DNA from: an uncultured Nostocoides sp.
GTDB taxonomy: Bacteria; Actinomycetota; Actinomycetes; Actinomycetales; Dermatophilaceae
NCBI GenBank assembly: GCA_937873315.1
Contig: CALMQX010000012.1
Location: 1-63,545 of the forward strand
Direction of reading: 5' to 3'
DNA: 63,545 nt
Shown: positions 1 through 8,282 of the stretch, piece after piece
Numbering within the stretch: position 1 is the stretch's first letter
Layout: the number at the start of each line of letters is the position of its first letter
The notes under the pieces: generated by a model
Database searches by the model: none
Told to the model about the DNA's origin: nothing
What the model saw: the letters and a program-made list of their open reading frames with translations, nothing else
Translations under genes and position numbers: made by a program

Positions 1-80
1 CGTCAGGTCACGATCCGAGGCGTCAGGTCACGATCCGAGGCGTCAGGTCACGATCCGAGGCGTCAGGTCACGATCTGGGC
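1..80. repeat. 20-bp tandem repeat array (3 perfect copies plus a decaying fourth)
   Basis: The unit cgtcaggtcacgatccgagg occurs three times without change (1-20, 21-40, 41-60). A fourth copy starts at 61, matches through about position 75 and then diverges. The array starts at the window edge, so it probably continues upstream. Each unit holds a 5-bp direct repeat (gtcag/gtcac). There are no spacers, so it is not CRISPR. It lies about 115 bp upstream of the DUF7455 start and could be a binding-site array or a simple expanded minisatellite; nothing here decides between these. No gene is seen from 81 to 195, only a TTGACT at 133-138 that could be a -35 element. Confidence 0.9.
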
Positions 81-195
81 ATGACGCGCTTCACATGCTG
101 GCCCAATCCCACCGGGGAAGCATTGGACGTGCTTGACTGTTGCATCCGAGCGCCGGTTCGCCGGCCGACTGCCCAGACGCCTTGAGGAGGCCGAC

Positions 196-414
196 ATGAA
201 CGCCGCACTGGCTCCCGCCTTGACCGCCGCGGATCGTTGCGACCGTTGCGGCGCCCAGGCGTATGTCCGCGCCGTGCTACACAGCGGTGGACAACTCTTG
301 TTCTGTGGGCACCACGCCCGCGTGCACGTGCCTGCACTCCAGCAGTTCGCTGAGATCCATGACGAGACCGATCGGATTCTTGAACCGGTCGAGTCCACCG
401 CCGACCAGCTCTGA
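196..414 (+). CDS. DUF7455 small zinc-ribbon-like protein
   Basis: This 72-residue protein has the pattern of the actinobacterial DUF7455 family: a TAADRCDRCGAQAYVRAVL core, then LLFCGHHAR and an acidic C-terminus. The CxxC and the later CxHH would suit binding one metal ion; that is inferred from spacing. The start is set at ATG 196 because a strong AGGAGG sits at 185-190 just upstream, and homologues begin at this point; an in-frame upstream start at 133 would add residues with no family counterpart. The function of the family is unknown to me. It is followed by the DUF456 gene after 11 bp, probably in one transcript. Confidence 0.8.
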   Translation: MNAALAPALTAADRCDRCGAQAYVRAVLHSGGQLLFCGHHARVHVPALQQFAEIHDETDRILEPVESTADQL

Positions 415-425
415 GAACACCCCTG

Positions 426-917
426 ATGGCCGAGGACTGGCTCGGCGGCCTGGTGCCGCCGCTGCTCATCATCATCGGCATTCTGGGCATTGTGGTGCCC
501 GTGCTGCCGGGGCTCTTTATCACCCTGGTGGGCGCCTTCGTGTGGGCGCTGATCACCAGTTCGACGACCGGCTGGGTGATCTTCGGCGTGTGCGTGCTCT
601 GGTTCGCCGCCGGGATCGCCGGGCAATACCTCATTCCGGGTCGACGGCTACGTCAAGAGGGCATCGGCACGGCCACCCTGCTGCTCGCGGTGCTTGGGGC
701 AATCGCCGGCTTCTTCGTGCTCCCGGTGATCGGTGCCTTCGTCGGTTTCGTCGGCACGATCTTCCTGATCGAGGGAGCTCGCACCCGCGATCGCTCGCAC
801 GCCTGGGCTCGCACCAAAGTTGCCTTGCGCGCGGTGGCAACCAGCATCGGGATCGAACTCATCGCCGCCTTCGCGATCGCCGCAACCTACGCCGTGGGGG
901 TCTTCCTGCACCGGTAG
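426..917 (+). CDS. DUF456 family membrane protein
   Basis: This is a 163-residue, very hydrophobic protein with about four to five membrane segments. It begins with a hydrophobic LLIIIGILGIVVPVLPGL segment and has glycine-rich helices such as GAIAGFFVLPVIGAFVGFVG. This Gly-rich, PVLPG-containing arrangement is characteristic of DUF456, whose biochemical role is not known. It follows the DUF7455 gene closely, so the two are likely co-transcribed. It converges on the DUF3040 gene with 19 bp between the stops, in which I see no clear terminator hairpin. Confidence 0.75.
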   Translation: MAEDWLGGLVPPLLIIIGILGIVVPVLPGLFITLVGAFVWALITSSTTGWVIFGVCVLWFAAGIAGQYLIPGRRLRQEGIGTATLLLAVLGAIAGFFVLPVIGAFVGFVGTIFLIEGARTRDRSHAWARTKVALRAVATSIGIELIAAFAIAATYAVGVFLHR

Positions 918-936
918 CCCGGCGCGGACCTTCCGT

Positions 937-1320
937 TCAGTTCCCGTCCTCGCGGCGGTCCCATCGCTCATCGAGGCGGTCCATGAAGGAACTCTGTCCC
1001 CGCGGCTTGCGGCCGGGCCGGACTTCACCGCGCTCGCTGACCACGCCTAGTTGCGGCCGCTTTGGCGCGCTGAGGGCGTAGACCGCGGCACCGACCATCA
1101 CCAGGAAACCAACCAGGCCGAGCCAGGTCTGCGTGGTCCAGACGGCAGCCAAGACCGTACCGAGGCCGAGTAGCACCCCCAGGGCGCCCAGGATCGCCCG
1201 GCGCCCGCGAGGTCCGGTGAAGCCCGATCCCTTCATCTGGGATGCGAACCTCGGATCCTCGGCGGCGAGCGCCTGCTCCATTTGTTCGAGCATCTTCTGC
1301 TCGTGCTCGGAGAGCGGCAC
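937..1320 (-). CDS. DUF3040 family membrane protein
   Basis: This 127-residue protein starts with MPLSEHEQKMLEQMEQALAAEDPRFA, the hallmark N-terminus of DUF3040 proteins, followed by two adjacent membrane segments (about residues 45-85) and a basic tail. The start is the GTG at 1320, since GGAGG lies six bases upstream and the family begins exactly here; an earlier in-frame start at 1335 would cover the ribosome binding site. It follows dinB on the same strand after 35 bp, so it may be the last gene of the damage-response transcript. A TATCCT -10-like element inside the dinB end could also drive it alone. Its function is unknown. Confidence 0.8.
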   Translation of the reverse strand: MPLSEHEQKMLEQMEQALAAEDPRFASQMKGSGFTGPRGRRAILGALGVLLGLGTVLAAVWTTQTWLGLVGFLVMVGAAVYALSAPKRPQLGVVSERGEVRPGRKPRGQSSFMDRLDERWDRREDGN

Positions 1321-1355
1321 GTCGATCCTCCACAAACCTCGTATTGCTGTAGTGA

Positions 1356-2615
1356 TCAGGATAAGTCTCGACGTGGCGGATCGGAAGCGCCTTGGCGAGT
1401 CTTGAGCAGACTGGCCGGTTGAACGGCGCCGCGCCCGAAGCGTGCGGCGGCCCGATCGACCGCCCGCTCAGCATCCCGCCAGCCGTACTCCGGCTCATCG
1501 AGCAGTCCCTGCACCGGCGCCTGGGCGCTGTCGAGGAGCTTCTCCAAACGCACGCCAACCAAGCGCAGCCGCGCACGTTGCAGCCCCAGTCCGTCGAAAA
1601 GCGCCACTGCGGCCTCGTACACGGCCTTCGTGGAGTCGGTGGGCTCGCGCAGGGTCTTAGACCGCGTGATGGTGGTGAAGTCGGAGAAGCGGACGGTCAA
1701 GGTGACCGTCCGTCCGGCCATCCTCGCCGAGCGGGCCCGTGAACAGGTCCGGGTTGCCTGAGCCAAGATCCGTCGCCGGATCTCGTCGGCATCATCGAGA
1801 TCGGTCTCAAAGGTCTGGTTGGAGCCGATGCTGCGCTCGCGCTGCGAGGGCTGGACACGTCGGGTATCGCGTCCCCACGCCAGGTCATGCAGATGGTGCC
1901 CGGCCGCATCACCGAGCGCGCGCACCAAGGTGCTCACTGGCGTATGCGCGATATCGCCGACCGTGCGCAGCCCAAGGCGGGTGAGGGCCTCCTCGGTCCG
2001 CTCCCCCACACCCCACAGCGCTCCCACGGGAAGCGCTTGGACGAAGCCGACCACTTCGGCGGCCGGAACCACCACCATGCCGTCAGGCTTAGCCAGACCC
2101 GAGGCGATCTTGGCGAGATATTTCGAGGGGGCCACCCCCACCGAGCAGGTGATTCGCTGCTCATCAGCAATGGTGTCGCGGATCAGTTGGGCAATCGAGG
2201 CCGGGCCACCGAGCCTGCGCAAGGCTCCCGACACGTCAAGGAAGGCTTCGTCGAGCGAGAGTGGCTCCACGAGTGGGGTGATCGACCAGAAGGTGTCCAT
2301 GACGGCTGCGGAGATCGCGGCGTACACCTCGTGCTCAGGCGGCAGGACCGTCGCGGACGGGCACAGCCGCCGAGCCCGCGCCATCGGCATCGCCGAGGTC
2401 ACCCCGAAGCGGCGGGCTTCGTAGGTCGCCGAGAGGACCACGCCCCGATTGCCGGAGCCTCCGATGATGACCGGGGTGCCGACCAGATGAGGATGCGCGA
2501 GCAAGGTCGCCGAGGCATAGAAGGCATCCATGTCCACGTGCAGGATGGTGCAGCCGGTGTCATCCGGCGGCCCGGGCGCGGTGCGAACCGGTGCGGCGAA
2601 CTGGCGCCGGCTCAT
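1356..2615 (-). CDS. dinB: DNA polymerase IV (Y-family translesion polymerase)
   Basis: This is a 419-residue Y-family polymerase that copies damaged DNA with low fidelity. The palm motif HVDMDAFYAS (D28) and SLDE (D122, E123) give the metal-binding triad. Helix-hairpin-helix (about 195-240) and little-finger domains follow, ending in the usual FGRGAVQPASLL segment. I do not see a canonical QLxLF clamp-binding peptide at the C-terminus. It begins 3 bp after the methyltransferase stop, so it is probably translated from the same message as the DnaE2-type polymerase upstream and hence may be under the SOS box at 7740-7755. This is an intact catalytic DinB, not the catalytically dead ImuB usually paired with DnaE2. 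Confidence 0.92.
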   Translation of the reverse strand: MSRRQFAAPVRTAPGPPDDTGCTILHVDMDAFYASATLLAHPHLVGTPVIIGGSGNRGVVLSATYEARRFGVTSAMPMARARRLCPSATVLPPEHEVYAAISAAVMDTFWSITPLVEPLSLDEAFLDVSGALRRLGGPASIAQLIRDTIADEQRITCSVGVAPSKYLAKIASGLAKPDGMVVVPAAEVVGFVQALPVGALWGVGERTEEALTRLGLRTVGDIAHTPVSTLVRALGDAAGHHLHDLAWGRDTRRVQPSQRERSIGSNQTFETDLDDADEIRRRILAQATRTCSRARSARMAGRTVTLTVRFSDFTTITRSKTLREPTDSTKAVYEAAVALFDGLGLQRARLRLVGVRLEKLLDSAQAPVQGLLDEPEYGWRDAERAVDRAAARFGRGAVQPASLLKTRQGASDPPRRDLS

Positions 2616-2618
2616 GGC

Positions 2619-3395
2619 TCAATGCCGATGTGCGAGCACATGCAAGGCTGCGCCGAGCGAGCCCAAGAGGGGGTAGGTGTGCGAGAGCGTGCTGGCGGTC
2701 GCCTCGAGGGCGAGCAGGTCTCGCCGGTCAGCTTCGGTGTCCAGCAGGGCGGACGGCACGTGATCGCTGAAGATCCGCACGCCATGGGAGGTCTGCACGT
2801 CCAGTCCGTGGCGGGTGAGCAAGTCGACCACGCTGGCCTCGTCATAGCGCCGCGGACCGGGATCGCCATCCCCCCAGCGGCCGTCCGGGCGCTCAAGGAT
2901 GGCCTGCGCGCGCTCGAACTCCCCGGCCAGCGCCCGCGCGAGGGCGGCGCTGAGCCGCTGGGCGACGACGATGGAGAGCACGGCTCCCTCATCGAGCAGG
3001 CCAGCGACGTGAGCGATCGCCGCGTCCGGGTCGTCGGCCACCTCCAGGGTTCCGTGCACGCAGATGAGGTCGAACCGGGCGTTCGCGCCGACGACATCGT
3101 GAACTGAGTCGGTATCGCCCTGAACAGCCCGCACCCGATCGGCCACCCCGGTCTCGGTGGCCCGCCGACGCAGGGACGCCAGCGCATCGGGGCTGGGATC
3201 AACGACCGTGACGTCGTGACCCTCCTCGGCCAGCGGGACAGCCAAGCCACCGGTTCCGCCACCGAGGTCGAGGACGCGCAGCGGGCGCCCCAACGCGGCA
3301 GCCTGCTGCGCTGCGGCCTCGGACAGGGTCGACCACACCGCGGCCGTGCGCAGGGTGCTAGCGGCGCTGGAGCGGCGGGCGCGCGAGGGGTCCAC
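2619..3395 (-). CDS. class I SAM-dependent methyltransferase
   Basis: The protein has 258 residues. SAM-binding motif I is VLDLGGGTGG (residues 41-50), followed by an acidic residue at the end of strand beta-2 (VTVVDPS, D66) and a motif-IV-like region (FDLICVHGTLEVADD). The fold is clear, but the substrate is not recognisable. GTG at 3395 is chosen because AAGGAG precedes it by five bases. It lies between dnaE2 (33 bp upstream) and dinB (3 bp downstream), so it is embedded in the damage-tolerance operon. Whether it modifies DNA, RNA or a small molecule cannot be told from the sequence. Confidence 0.8.
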   Translation of the reverse strand: MDPSRARRSSAASTLRTAAVWSTLSEAAAQQAAALGRPLRVLDLGGGTGGLAVPLAEEGHDVTVVDPSPDALASLRRRATETGVADRVRAVQGDTDSVHDVVGANARFDLICVHGTLEVADDPDAAIAHVAGLLDEGAVLSIVVAQRLSAALARALAGEFERAQAILERPDGRWGDGDPGPRRYDEASVVDLLTRHGLDVQTSHGVRIFSDHVPSALLDTEADRRDLLALEATASTLSHTYPLLGSLGAALHVLAHRH

Positions 3396-3428
3396 TGCGT
3401 CTCCTTTATGTGGGGGCTCTGCCTCACC

Positions 3429-6400
3429 TTAGTGTCCCGAACTACCCGGACTGGCGTGCCAGAGCTTGCGTGGCGGTCCCGCACGCGGATCCAGCCCGGC
3501 CGGGCGGGTATCGGCATACGGTGACTGCTGGAATCCGGAGGCATGGACCAGGACGCGCCGGCCCTGGCGTAGGTCCTGAGCCTCATCGACCTCGGCCCGG
3601 GCTCGGGCCAACTCGTCGGCCTCGGCAATCGCTCGGTGCACCGCGGTGATCCCGCCCGTCTGCCAGGCCTCCCAGAGAGTGGCGAGCTCCCACGCGCCGG
3701 TCGCGCGCACCGACACCCCGCGCTCGCCGGTCCGCCGCAGCACGCCCCGCACGAGGAGCAGCCAGGAGTGAAAGACCACGGCGGCATACGGTCCCTGAAC
3801 GTCCTCAAAGAAGGTGGCGTCCACTGGCCCGGTCGCATCATCGAGGGTGAGGAAGACCACCCGCCGACCCGAGCGCACCGGCGGGGTCTGGGTGGCGACC
3901 TTGACCCCGGCGATCCACACTTCGCTGCGGCTGCGGGCGCCGAGGATGTCCCGAGCGCGGGTCACTCCAAGGGCGCGCAGCAGTGGTTCGTAGAAGGACG
4001 CGACATGGGCCGAGGCGTCCAAGCCGAGGATGTCGAGCTCAGCGCGCACCCGGTCCGGCCCGCTGAGCTCCGGCAGCCCGGTCCCTGGCACCAATTGGGG
4101 GCGGTCCCCCAGATCGAGCGCCAACTGGCTCGGTGAGCCGTGATCCCAGCGGTCGAGTTCAGCCACGTGAAGCAATAGGTCGCGGCGAGTAAGCCGCCCG
4201 CGACTGCCCAGAGCGGAGCCGTCAGCGGCGATGTCGTGGAGCCGATCAAAGGCACCAGCGAGGACTAACCGCTCGACCACCGGCCGGCTCACCCGGGCGC
4301 GAGTCCAGAAGTCGCCGATATCGGTGTAGGGCTGTCCCGCAAGGATTCTGGCGATCTCAGCCTCAGACATGCCCTTGACGTCGGCCAGCGAGAGGCGAAT
4401 GCCGAACTCATCGTCGACCGGCTCGATGCGATAGCTCTCGGCACTGGCGTTGACGTCGAGTCCGAGGATCTCGATGCCGAACCCGCGGGCGTCATCGAGG
4501 ATGAGTCGCTTGGGGTACATCCCGGGGTCATGCGTCAGGACACCGGCAAGGAAGGCCGCGGTGTGATGGGTCTTGAGCCACGCCGAGTGGTAGGTCGGCA
4601 GCGCGAAGGCCGCGGCATGCGCCTTGCAGAAACCGAAGGAGGCGAAGGATTTGAGCACCTCCCAGATGGTGTCGCGCTCCTGCGCCGAGTAGCCCCGAGC
4701 GGCTGCTGCCGGCCGCCACCAGGCCTCGATGTCGCTCTGCCCCTGGGGAGTGCCCATCGTCCGTCGCACCTCATCGGCCTGCGCCAAACTGACCCCGGTG
4801 GTGGCCGCCACGATCTGCAGCACCTGCTCGTGGAAGACCACGACGCCCTCGGTCTCGGCTAGCGCGGGCACCAGGCTGGGGTGGATAAACCGGCGGCGGC
4901 GCCAGCCGTGCCGGGACTCGAGGTACGGGGTGATCATGTCAGATTTGACCGGCCCGGGGCGGAAGAGCGAGATGTCGACGATGAGGTCATCGAAACGGGT
5001 CGGACCGAGTTTGCCGATGAGTTCGCGCTGGCCGGGGCTCTCGATCTGGAACATGCCCAGGGTGCGGGTCGTGCGAATGAGGGCGAAGGTGTCCTCATCG
5101 TCATGGGGCACCTGAGTCTCATCATCCAGATCAATGTGGACTCCGCTGACCCGCTCGACCTCGGCGACCGCGTGGGCCATGGCCGACTGCATACGGATGC
5201 CGAGGACATCGAGTTTGAGCAGCCCGAGCACCTCGACGTCGTCCTTGTCGAACTGGCTCATGGGGAAGCCTTGCCCGCTGGACTCCACGGGCGTGCGATC
5301 GAGCAGGCTGGAGTTGGACAGGACGACCCCGCAGGGGTGCAGGGCGATATGCCGCGGCAAGCCGTCCAGGGACTCGACCAACTCAAAGAAGCGCTCAAGC
5401 CGCGGCGCGGTGAGGCCGCGCGAGCGCAACTCGGGCAATTCGGCGATGGCATGGCGGGCATCCCTGGCCCGGATGTGCGGGAATGCCTTGGCCATCTCGT
5501 CGATGTCCTCAGGCGGGAACCCCAGGGCCGCACCGACGTCGCGCACGGCATGGCGCACCTTGTAGGTATCCATCATCGAGACGCAGGTGACCCGCTCGCT
5601 GCCGAAGCGCTCCAGGATCGCGGTGTAGATCTCGGCCCTCCGCGCCGACTCGACGTCGACATCGATATCGGGCAGTTCGGCACGCAGCGTGGTGCAGAAG
5701 CGCTCCATGAGCAGGCCATAGCGCAGCGGGTCCACGCCGCTGATCCCCAGAAGGTAGTTGACCAGGCTGCCCGCGCCCGAACCTCGAGCCGCGGCGCGCA
5801 CTCCCCTCGCCCGAATGAGGTCGGTGACCTCGGCGACCGTGAGGAAGTAGGTGGGGTACCCGAGGGCCGCGATGACTGCCAGCTCCTCATCAAGGCGGGT
5901 GAGGACGGTATGCCGCATCCGCTCGTCGGCATCCGGATAGCGGGTGGACACCGCGGCTCGGCATCGCTGGATGAGCACATCCTGCGGATCAGTGCCTTCA
6001 GCAATGCCCAAGGTGCCGGCCTCAGGCAGATGCACCGATCCGATCCCGATATCGCTGCGAGGGTCCTGGACACACTCCGTGGTGAGCGCTGCAGTCATCG
6101 CGAGCAGCCGATCCGCGCGGGCGCGGTCAGGGGCGATCGCTTGAGCGCGTCTGGTCATCTCAGCCTCATCGGCCAGGTAGGCAGCATCGGTCACCCGGTC
6201 CAGGTGACGCGAGTCCAAGACGACCAAGCGCCGAGCGGCATCCAGGACATCGACCGTGCGGACATCGTCTCGGGTGAGCTGTCGAACCGCGCCGGAGAGC
6301 ACGGCAGGCACCCCGGTCGCATCGGCCAGGGCGAGCAGGCGACGGGCATGCGAGAGGCACCCCATGGTGCCCTCCGGACCACCGTGAAGGACGATCTCGA

Positions 6401-6971
6401 TCGCCAGGCCATCCCGAGGCAATACCTCGCGCCAGCGGCGCAGCACGAGCTCGGCCTGGCGATGCTCACCGGCCAGCACGGCTCGACCGACATCGGAATC
6501 GGGCCCGATCAGGGTGAGCAAGCGCGCCGGAGCATCGGGATCGGGCGCCAGCGCGCCATCGGCGATCAGGGTCGGGGAACTCACCGGGACGCCACGCTCC
6601 CCTCGCAGGTGGGTCGCGGTGACGAGCCGACAGAGCGCGGCCCAGCCTGCGGCCGGCGGCGCGCCACCCTCGCGGCCGCGCGCCAGGACAGTCACTCGTG
6701 GCCGACGCGGGTCGACGATGGCGCCACCGCGCACCGGGGTGCGCCGGCGCGGCGGAAGGGGAACCTCCAGGGCGAGGTCGACTCCCAACACCGGGGCGAT
6801 CCCCGCGCGGCGAGCGGCTTGGGTGAAGCGCACCGCGCCATAGAGCCCGTCCCGGTCCGTGAGCGCCAGCGCTGGCTGGCCCAGCTCGGCCGCACGGTCA
6901 ACGAACGCCTCGGGCATCGCGGTGCCATAACGCATCGAGAACCCAGAAGCGACATGAAGATGGCTGAACAT
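3429..6971 (-). CDS. dnaE2: error-prone DNA polymerase III alpha subunit, DnaE2 (ImuC)-like
   Basis: This is a 1180-residue C-family DNA polymerase. It has an N-terminal PHP domain (FSHLHVASGFSMRYG at the start), a palm with PDIDVDVESARR around residue 435, the fingers motif FGFCKAHAAAFALPTYHSAW, a helix-hairpin-helix and an OB fold. The C-terminus SGFQQSPYADTRPAG then RKLWHASPGSSG is characteristic of the DnaE2-like clade rather than the main replicase. A QLALDL peptide late in the protein fits the hexameric clamp-binding consensus QLxLxL. It belongs to a leftward cassette with HEPN and DUF6504 genes behind a LexA box. The shortened name dnaE2 is by clade resemblance; a tree with the replicative DnaE1 would confirm it. 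Confidence 0.88.
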   Translation of the reverse strand: MFSHLHVASGFSMRYGTAMPEAFVDRAAELGQPALALTDRDGLYGAVRFTQAARRAGIAPVLGVDLALEVPLPPRRRTPVRGGAIVDPRRPRVTVLARGREGGAPPAAGWAALCRLVTATHLRGERGVPVSSPTLIADGALAPDPDAPARLLTLIGPDSDVGRAVLAGEHRQAELVLRRWREVLPRDGLAIEIVLHGGPEGTMGCLSHARRLLALADATGVPAVLSGAVRQLTRDDVRTVDVLDAARRLVVLDSRHLDRVTDAAYLADEAEMTRRAQAIAPDRARADRLLAMTAALTTECVQDPRSDIGIGSVHLPEAGTLGIAEGTDPQDVLIQRCRAAVSTRYPDADERMRHTVLTRLDEELAVIAALGYPTYFLTVAEVTDLIRARGVRAAARGSGAGSLVNYLLGISGVDPLRYGLLMERFCTTLRAELPDIDVDVESARRAEIYTAILERFGSERVTCVSMMDTYKVRHAVRDVGAALGFPPEDIDEMAKAFPHIRARDARHAIAELPELRSRGLTAPRLERFFELVESLDGLPRHIALHPCGVVLSNSSLLDRTPVESSGQGFPMSQFDKDDVEVLGLLKLDVLGIRMQSAMAHAVAEVERVSGVHIDLDDETQVPHDDEDTFALIRTTRTLGMFQIESPGQRELIGKLGPTRFDDLIVDISLFRPGPVKSDMITPYLESRHGWRRRRFIHPSLVPALAETEGVVVFHEQVLQIVAATTGVSLAQADEVRRTMGTPQGQSDIEAWWRPAAAARGYSAQERDTIWEVLKSFASFGFCKAHAAAFALPTYHSAWLKTHHTAAFLAGVLTHDPGMYPKRLILDDARGFGIEILGLDVNASAESYRIEPVDDEFGIRLSLADVKGMSEAEIARILAGQPYTDIGDFWTRARVSRPVVERLVLAGAFDRLHDIAADGSALGSRGRLTRRDLLLHVAELDRWDHGSPSQLALDLGDRPQLVPGTGLPELSGPDRVRAELDILGLDASAHVASFYEPLLRALGVTRARDILGARSRSEVWIAGVKVATQTPPVRSGRRVVFLTLDDATGPVDATFFEDVQGPYAAVVFHSWLLLVRGVLRRTGERGVSVRATGAWELATLWEAWQTGGITAVHRAIAEADELARARAEVDEAQDLRQGRRVLVHASGFQQSPYADTRPAGLDPRAGPPRKLWHASPGSSGH

Positions 6972-7001
6972 GGCGGCAGCAGGACGTCAGTGAATGGTTG
7001 G

Positions 7002-7418
7002 TCAGGCGGTGCGCGTGGAGGCCAGGCGCAACCCTCGGTGGTCCGAGACCGGCAGACCAAGACGGCCGGAGACCACCTCGAGGAACTCCTCGGCGGCCCG
7101 GAGCAGGTCATCGGCCTCGCGCAGCCCCACCCGCACCAAGCCGGTCTCCACCGCGATGCGATCAGCGCCCACGGCAGCAAAGACCTCGGCCCACTCGGCC
7201 AACTCCGGTGCGGTGCGCGCCAGCTCACCCCACAGGTCCGCGGGTGCCGAGCCGGGCCGCCGGCCATGAGTGGGGGCAGAGAGCACCGCAGCGCCAGCGC
7301 GCAAGGCGGCCAGAGACGCCGCGAGCCACCGCGCCGAGGTGGCCGTCGCGGCATACCCCTCGATCACGCCATCTCGCGCACGCTCGATGAGATCGAGCGT
7401 GGTCTGTGCTCCACTCAT
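7002..7418 (-). CDS. SAV_6107-type HEPN domain protein of the mutasome cassette
   Basis: This 138-residue, mostly alpha-helical, Ala/Leu/Glu-rich protein resembles the SAV_6107 family of HEPN proteins, which I know as a neighbour of dnaE2-type genes in many Actinobacteria. The RxxxxH motif that makes HEPN proteins RNases is not visible, so a scaffold or binding role is more likely than nuclease activity (inference). ATG 7418 is selected because AGGAG precedes it and because it then follows the DUF6504 stop by 14 bp; the longer form would overlap that gene. The DnaE2 start is 30 bp downstream. Confidence 0.75.
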   Translation of the reverse strand: MSGAQTTLDLIERARDGVIEGYAATATSARWLAASLAALRAGAAVLSAPTHGRRPGSAPADLWGELARTAPELAEWAEVFAAVGADRIAVETGLVRVGLREADDLLRAAEEFLEVVSGRLGLPVSDHRGLRLASTRTA

Positions 7419-7432
7419 GAAAAGCTCTCCTC

Positions 7433-7711
7433 TCAGTCGTGGGCGGCTAACAGCAGCCACGAGTCAGCAACATGACCAAGGTCGAACACCCCGGTCACTC
7501 CAGGTCCGCAGCGCGCCTGAACTCGCCACACCTCGCGCCCCGTAGGCGCATCGGCATCCCCCTCGTGCAGATCCCGCCACCAGGCTCGGCGCTCGTGCCA
7601 GGTCGCGAGCACCTCGGTCACGACATAGCGTCGACCACGCCAGCGGAAAACCGCTGGATCCTGGGTACCGGTGAGAGCGACCTGAATGGGTGCGGCGTAA
7701 CGGCGGGTCAC
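7433..7711 (-). CDS. DUF6504 family protein, first gene of the SOS cassette
   Basis: This 92-residue protein starts at GTG 7711. Its core FRWRGRRYVVTEVLATWHERRAWWRDL and the tail WRVQARCGPGVTGVFDLGHVADSWLLLAAHD match the small actinobacterial DUF6504 family, found next to Y-family and DnaE2-type polymerase genes. Many aromatic and arginine residues suggest a compact beta-rich fold that might bind a nucleic acid or a polymerase, which is inference only. It is the promoter-proximal gene of the leftward operon; the LexA box ends 29 bp upstream of its start. Confidence 0.75.
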   Translation of the reverse strand: MTRRYAAPIQVALTGTQDPAVFRWRGRRYVVTEVLATWHERRAWWRDLHEGDADAPTGREVWRVQARCGPGVTGVFDLGHVADSWLLLAAHD

Positions 7712-7739
7712 CGAGGCTCTCCTCTCTCCGGAATGAATA

Positions 7740-7755
7740 TCGAACAGGTGTTCGA
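7740..7755. promoter_or_regulatory. perfect LexA (SOS) box
   Basis: TCGAACAGGTGTTCGA is a flawless match to the actinobacterial/Gram-positive LexA operator TCGAAC-N4-GTTCGA with perfect dyad symmetry. It sits between the leftward DUF6504-HEPN-dnaE2-methyltransferase-dinB genes (start at 7711) and the rightward ybaK (start at 7791). A TACCCT at 7761-7766 could be the -10 element for ybaK, which would place the box over its -35 region. LexA bound here would therefore repress the leftward promoter and possibly both. Confidence 0.93.
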
Positions 7756-7790
7756 ATGCCTACCCTAGCCCACCGGATAGCGTGAGCGCC

Positions 7791-8282
7791 ATGAGTTCCC
7801 ACGACGAGCACCCGGGGGTGGCTCGGGTGCTGCGCGCCCTGGCCGACGCAGGCATGGACCCTGAGGTACGCCATCTGCCGGACGCCGTGCGCACCGCCGA
7901 GGCAGCCGCGCAGGCGCTCGAGGTGACACCCGCCGAAATCGCCAACTCCCTGATCTTCGTGGGCACCACCGACAGCGGTGAACGCCGACCCGTTCTCGTG
8001 CTCGCCTCGGGTGGGCATCGGGTCGACACCGCGCGTGTCGGGGCTGCCCTGGGCGTGCGCCTCTCCCGCGCTGATGCCGACTTCGTGCGAGAGCACACCG
8101 GCTTCGCCATCGGCGGCGTCGCTCCGGTCGGGCACCGCACTCCCCCGATCCCTGTCATCGACCTCGCACTGGCGGGCTTTGACCACATCTGGGCGGCCGC
8201 CGGACACTCCCATGCGGTCTTCCGTACGACCTATGCGGAGTTGCTCGCCCTCACCGGCGCGACCCCGCTTGAGGTGGCCTAG
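7791..8282 (+). CDS. YbaK/EbsC-family aminoacyl-tRNA deacylase
   Basis: A 163-residue single-domain YbaK/ProX-like protein, a family that hydrolyses mischarged tRNAs such as Cys- or Ala-tRNAPro. Family landmarks are ANSLIFV, RPVLVLASGGHRVDT, FVREHTGFAIGGVAPVGHRTPPIPVIDLAL and the terminal HAVFRTTYAELLALTGA. ATG 7791 is chosen over the GTG nine bases upstream because it gives the normal family N-terminus. It is divergent from the SOS cassette and starts 35 bp from the LexA box. A second, different YbaK-domain gene occurs at 46155. Confidence 0.85.
   Translation: MSSHDEHPGVARVLRALADAGMDPEVRHLPDAVRTAEAAAQALEVTPAEIANSLIFVGTTDSGERRPVLVLASGGHRVDTARVGAALGVRLSRADADFVREHTGFAIGGVAPVGHRTPPIPVIDLALAGFDHIWAAAGHSHAVFRTTYAELLALTGATPLEVA

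Noticed and set aside
1-80. CRISPR array
   Set aside because: The units are directly adjacent without spacers and no cas genes are near.
4881-7475. 864-codon open frame on the plus strand opposite dnaE2
   Set aside because: It mirrors the dnaE2 codon pattern, has no recognisable domain and no ribosome binding site; high GC leaves long open shadow frames.
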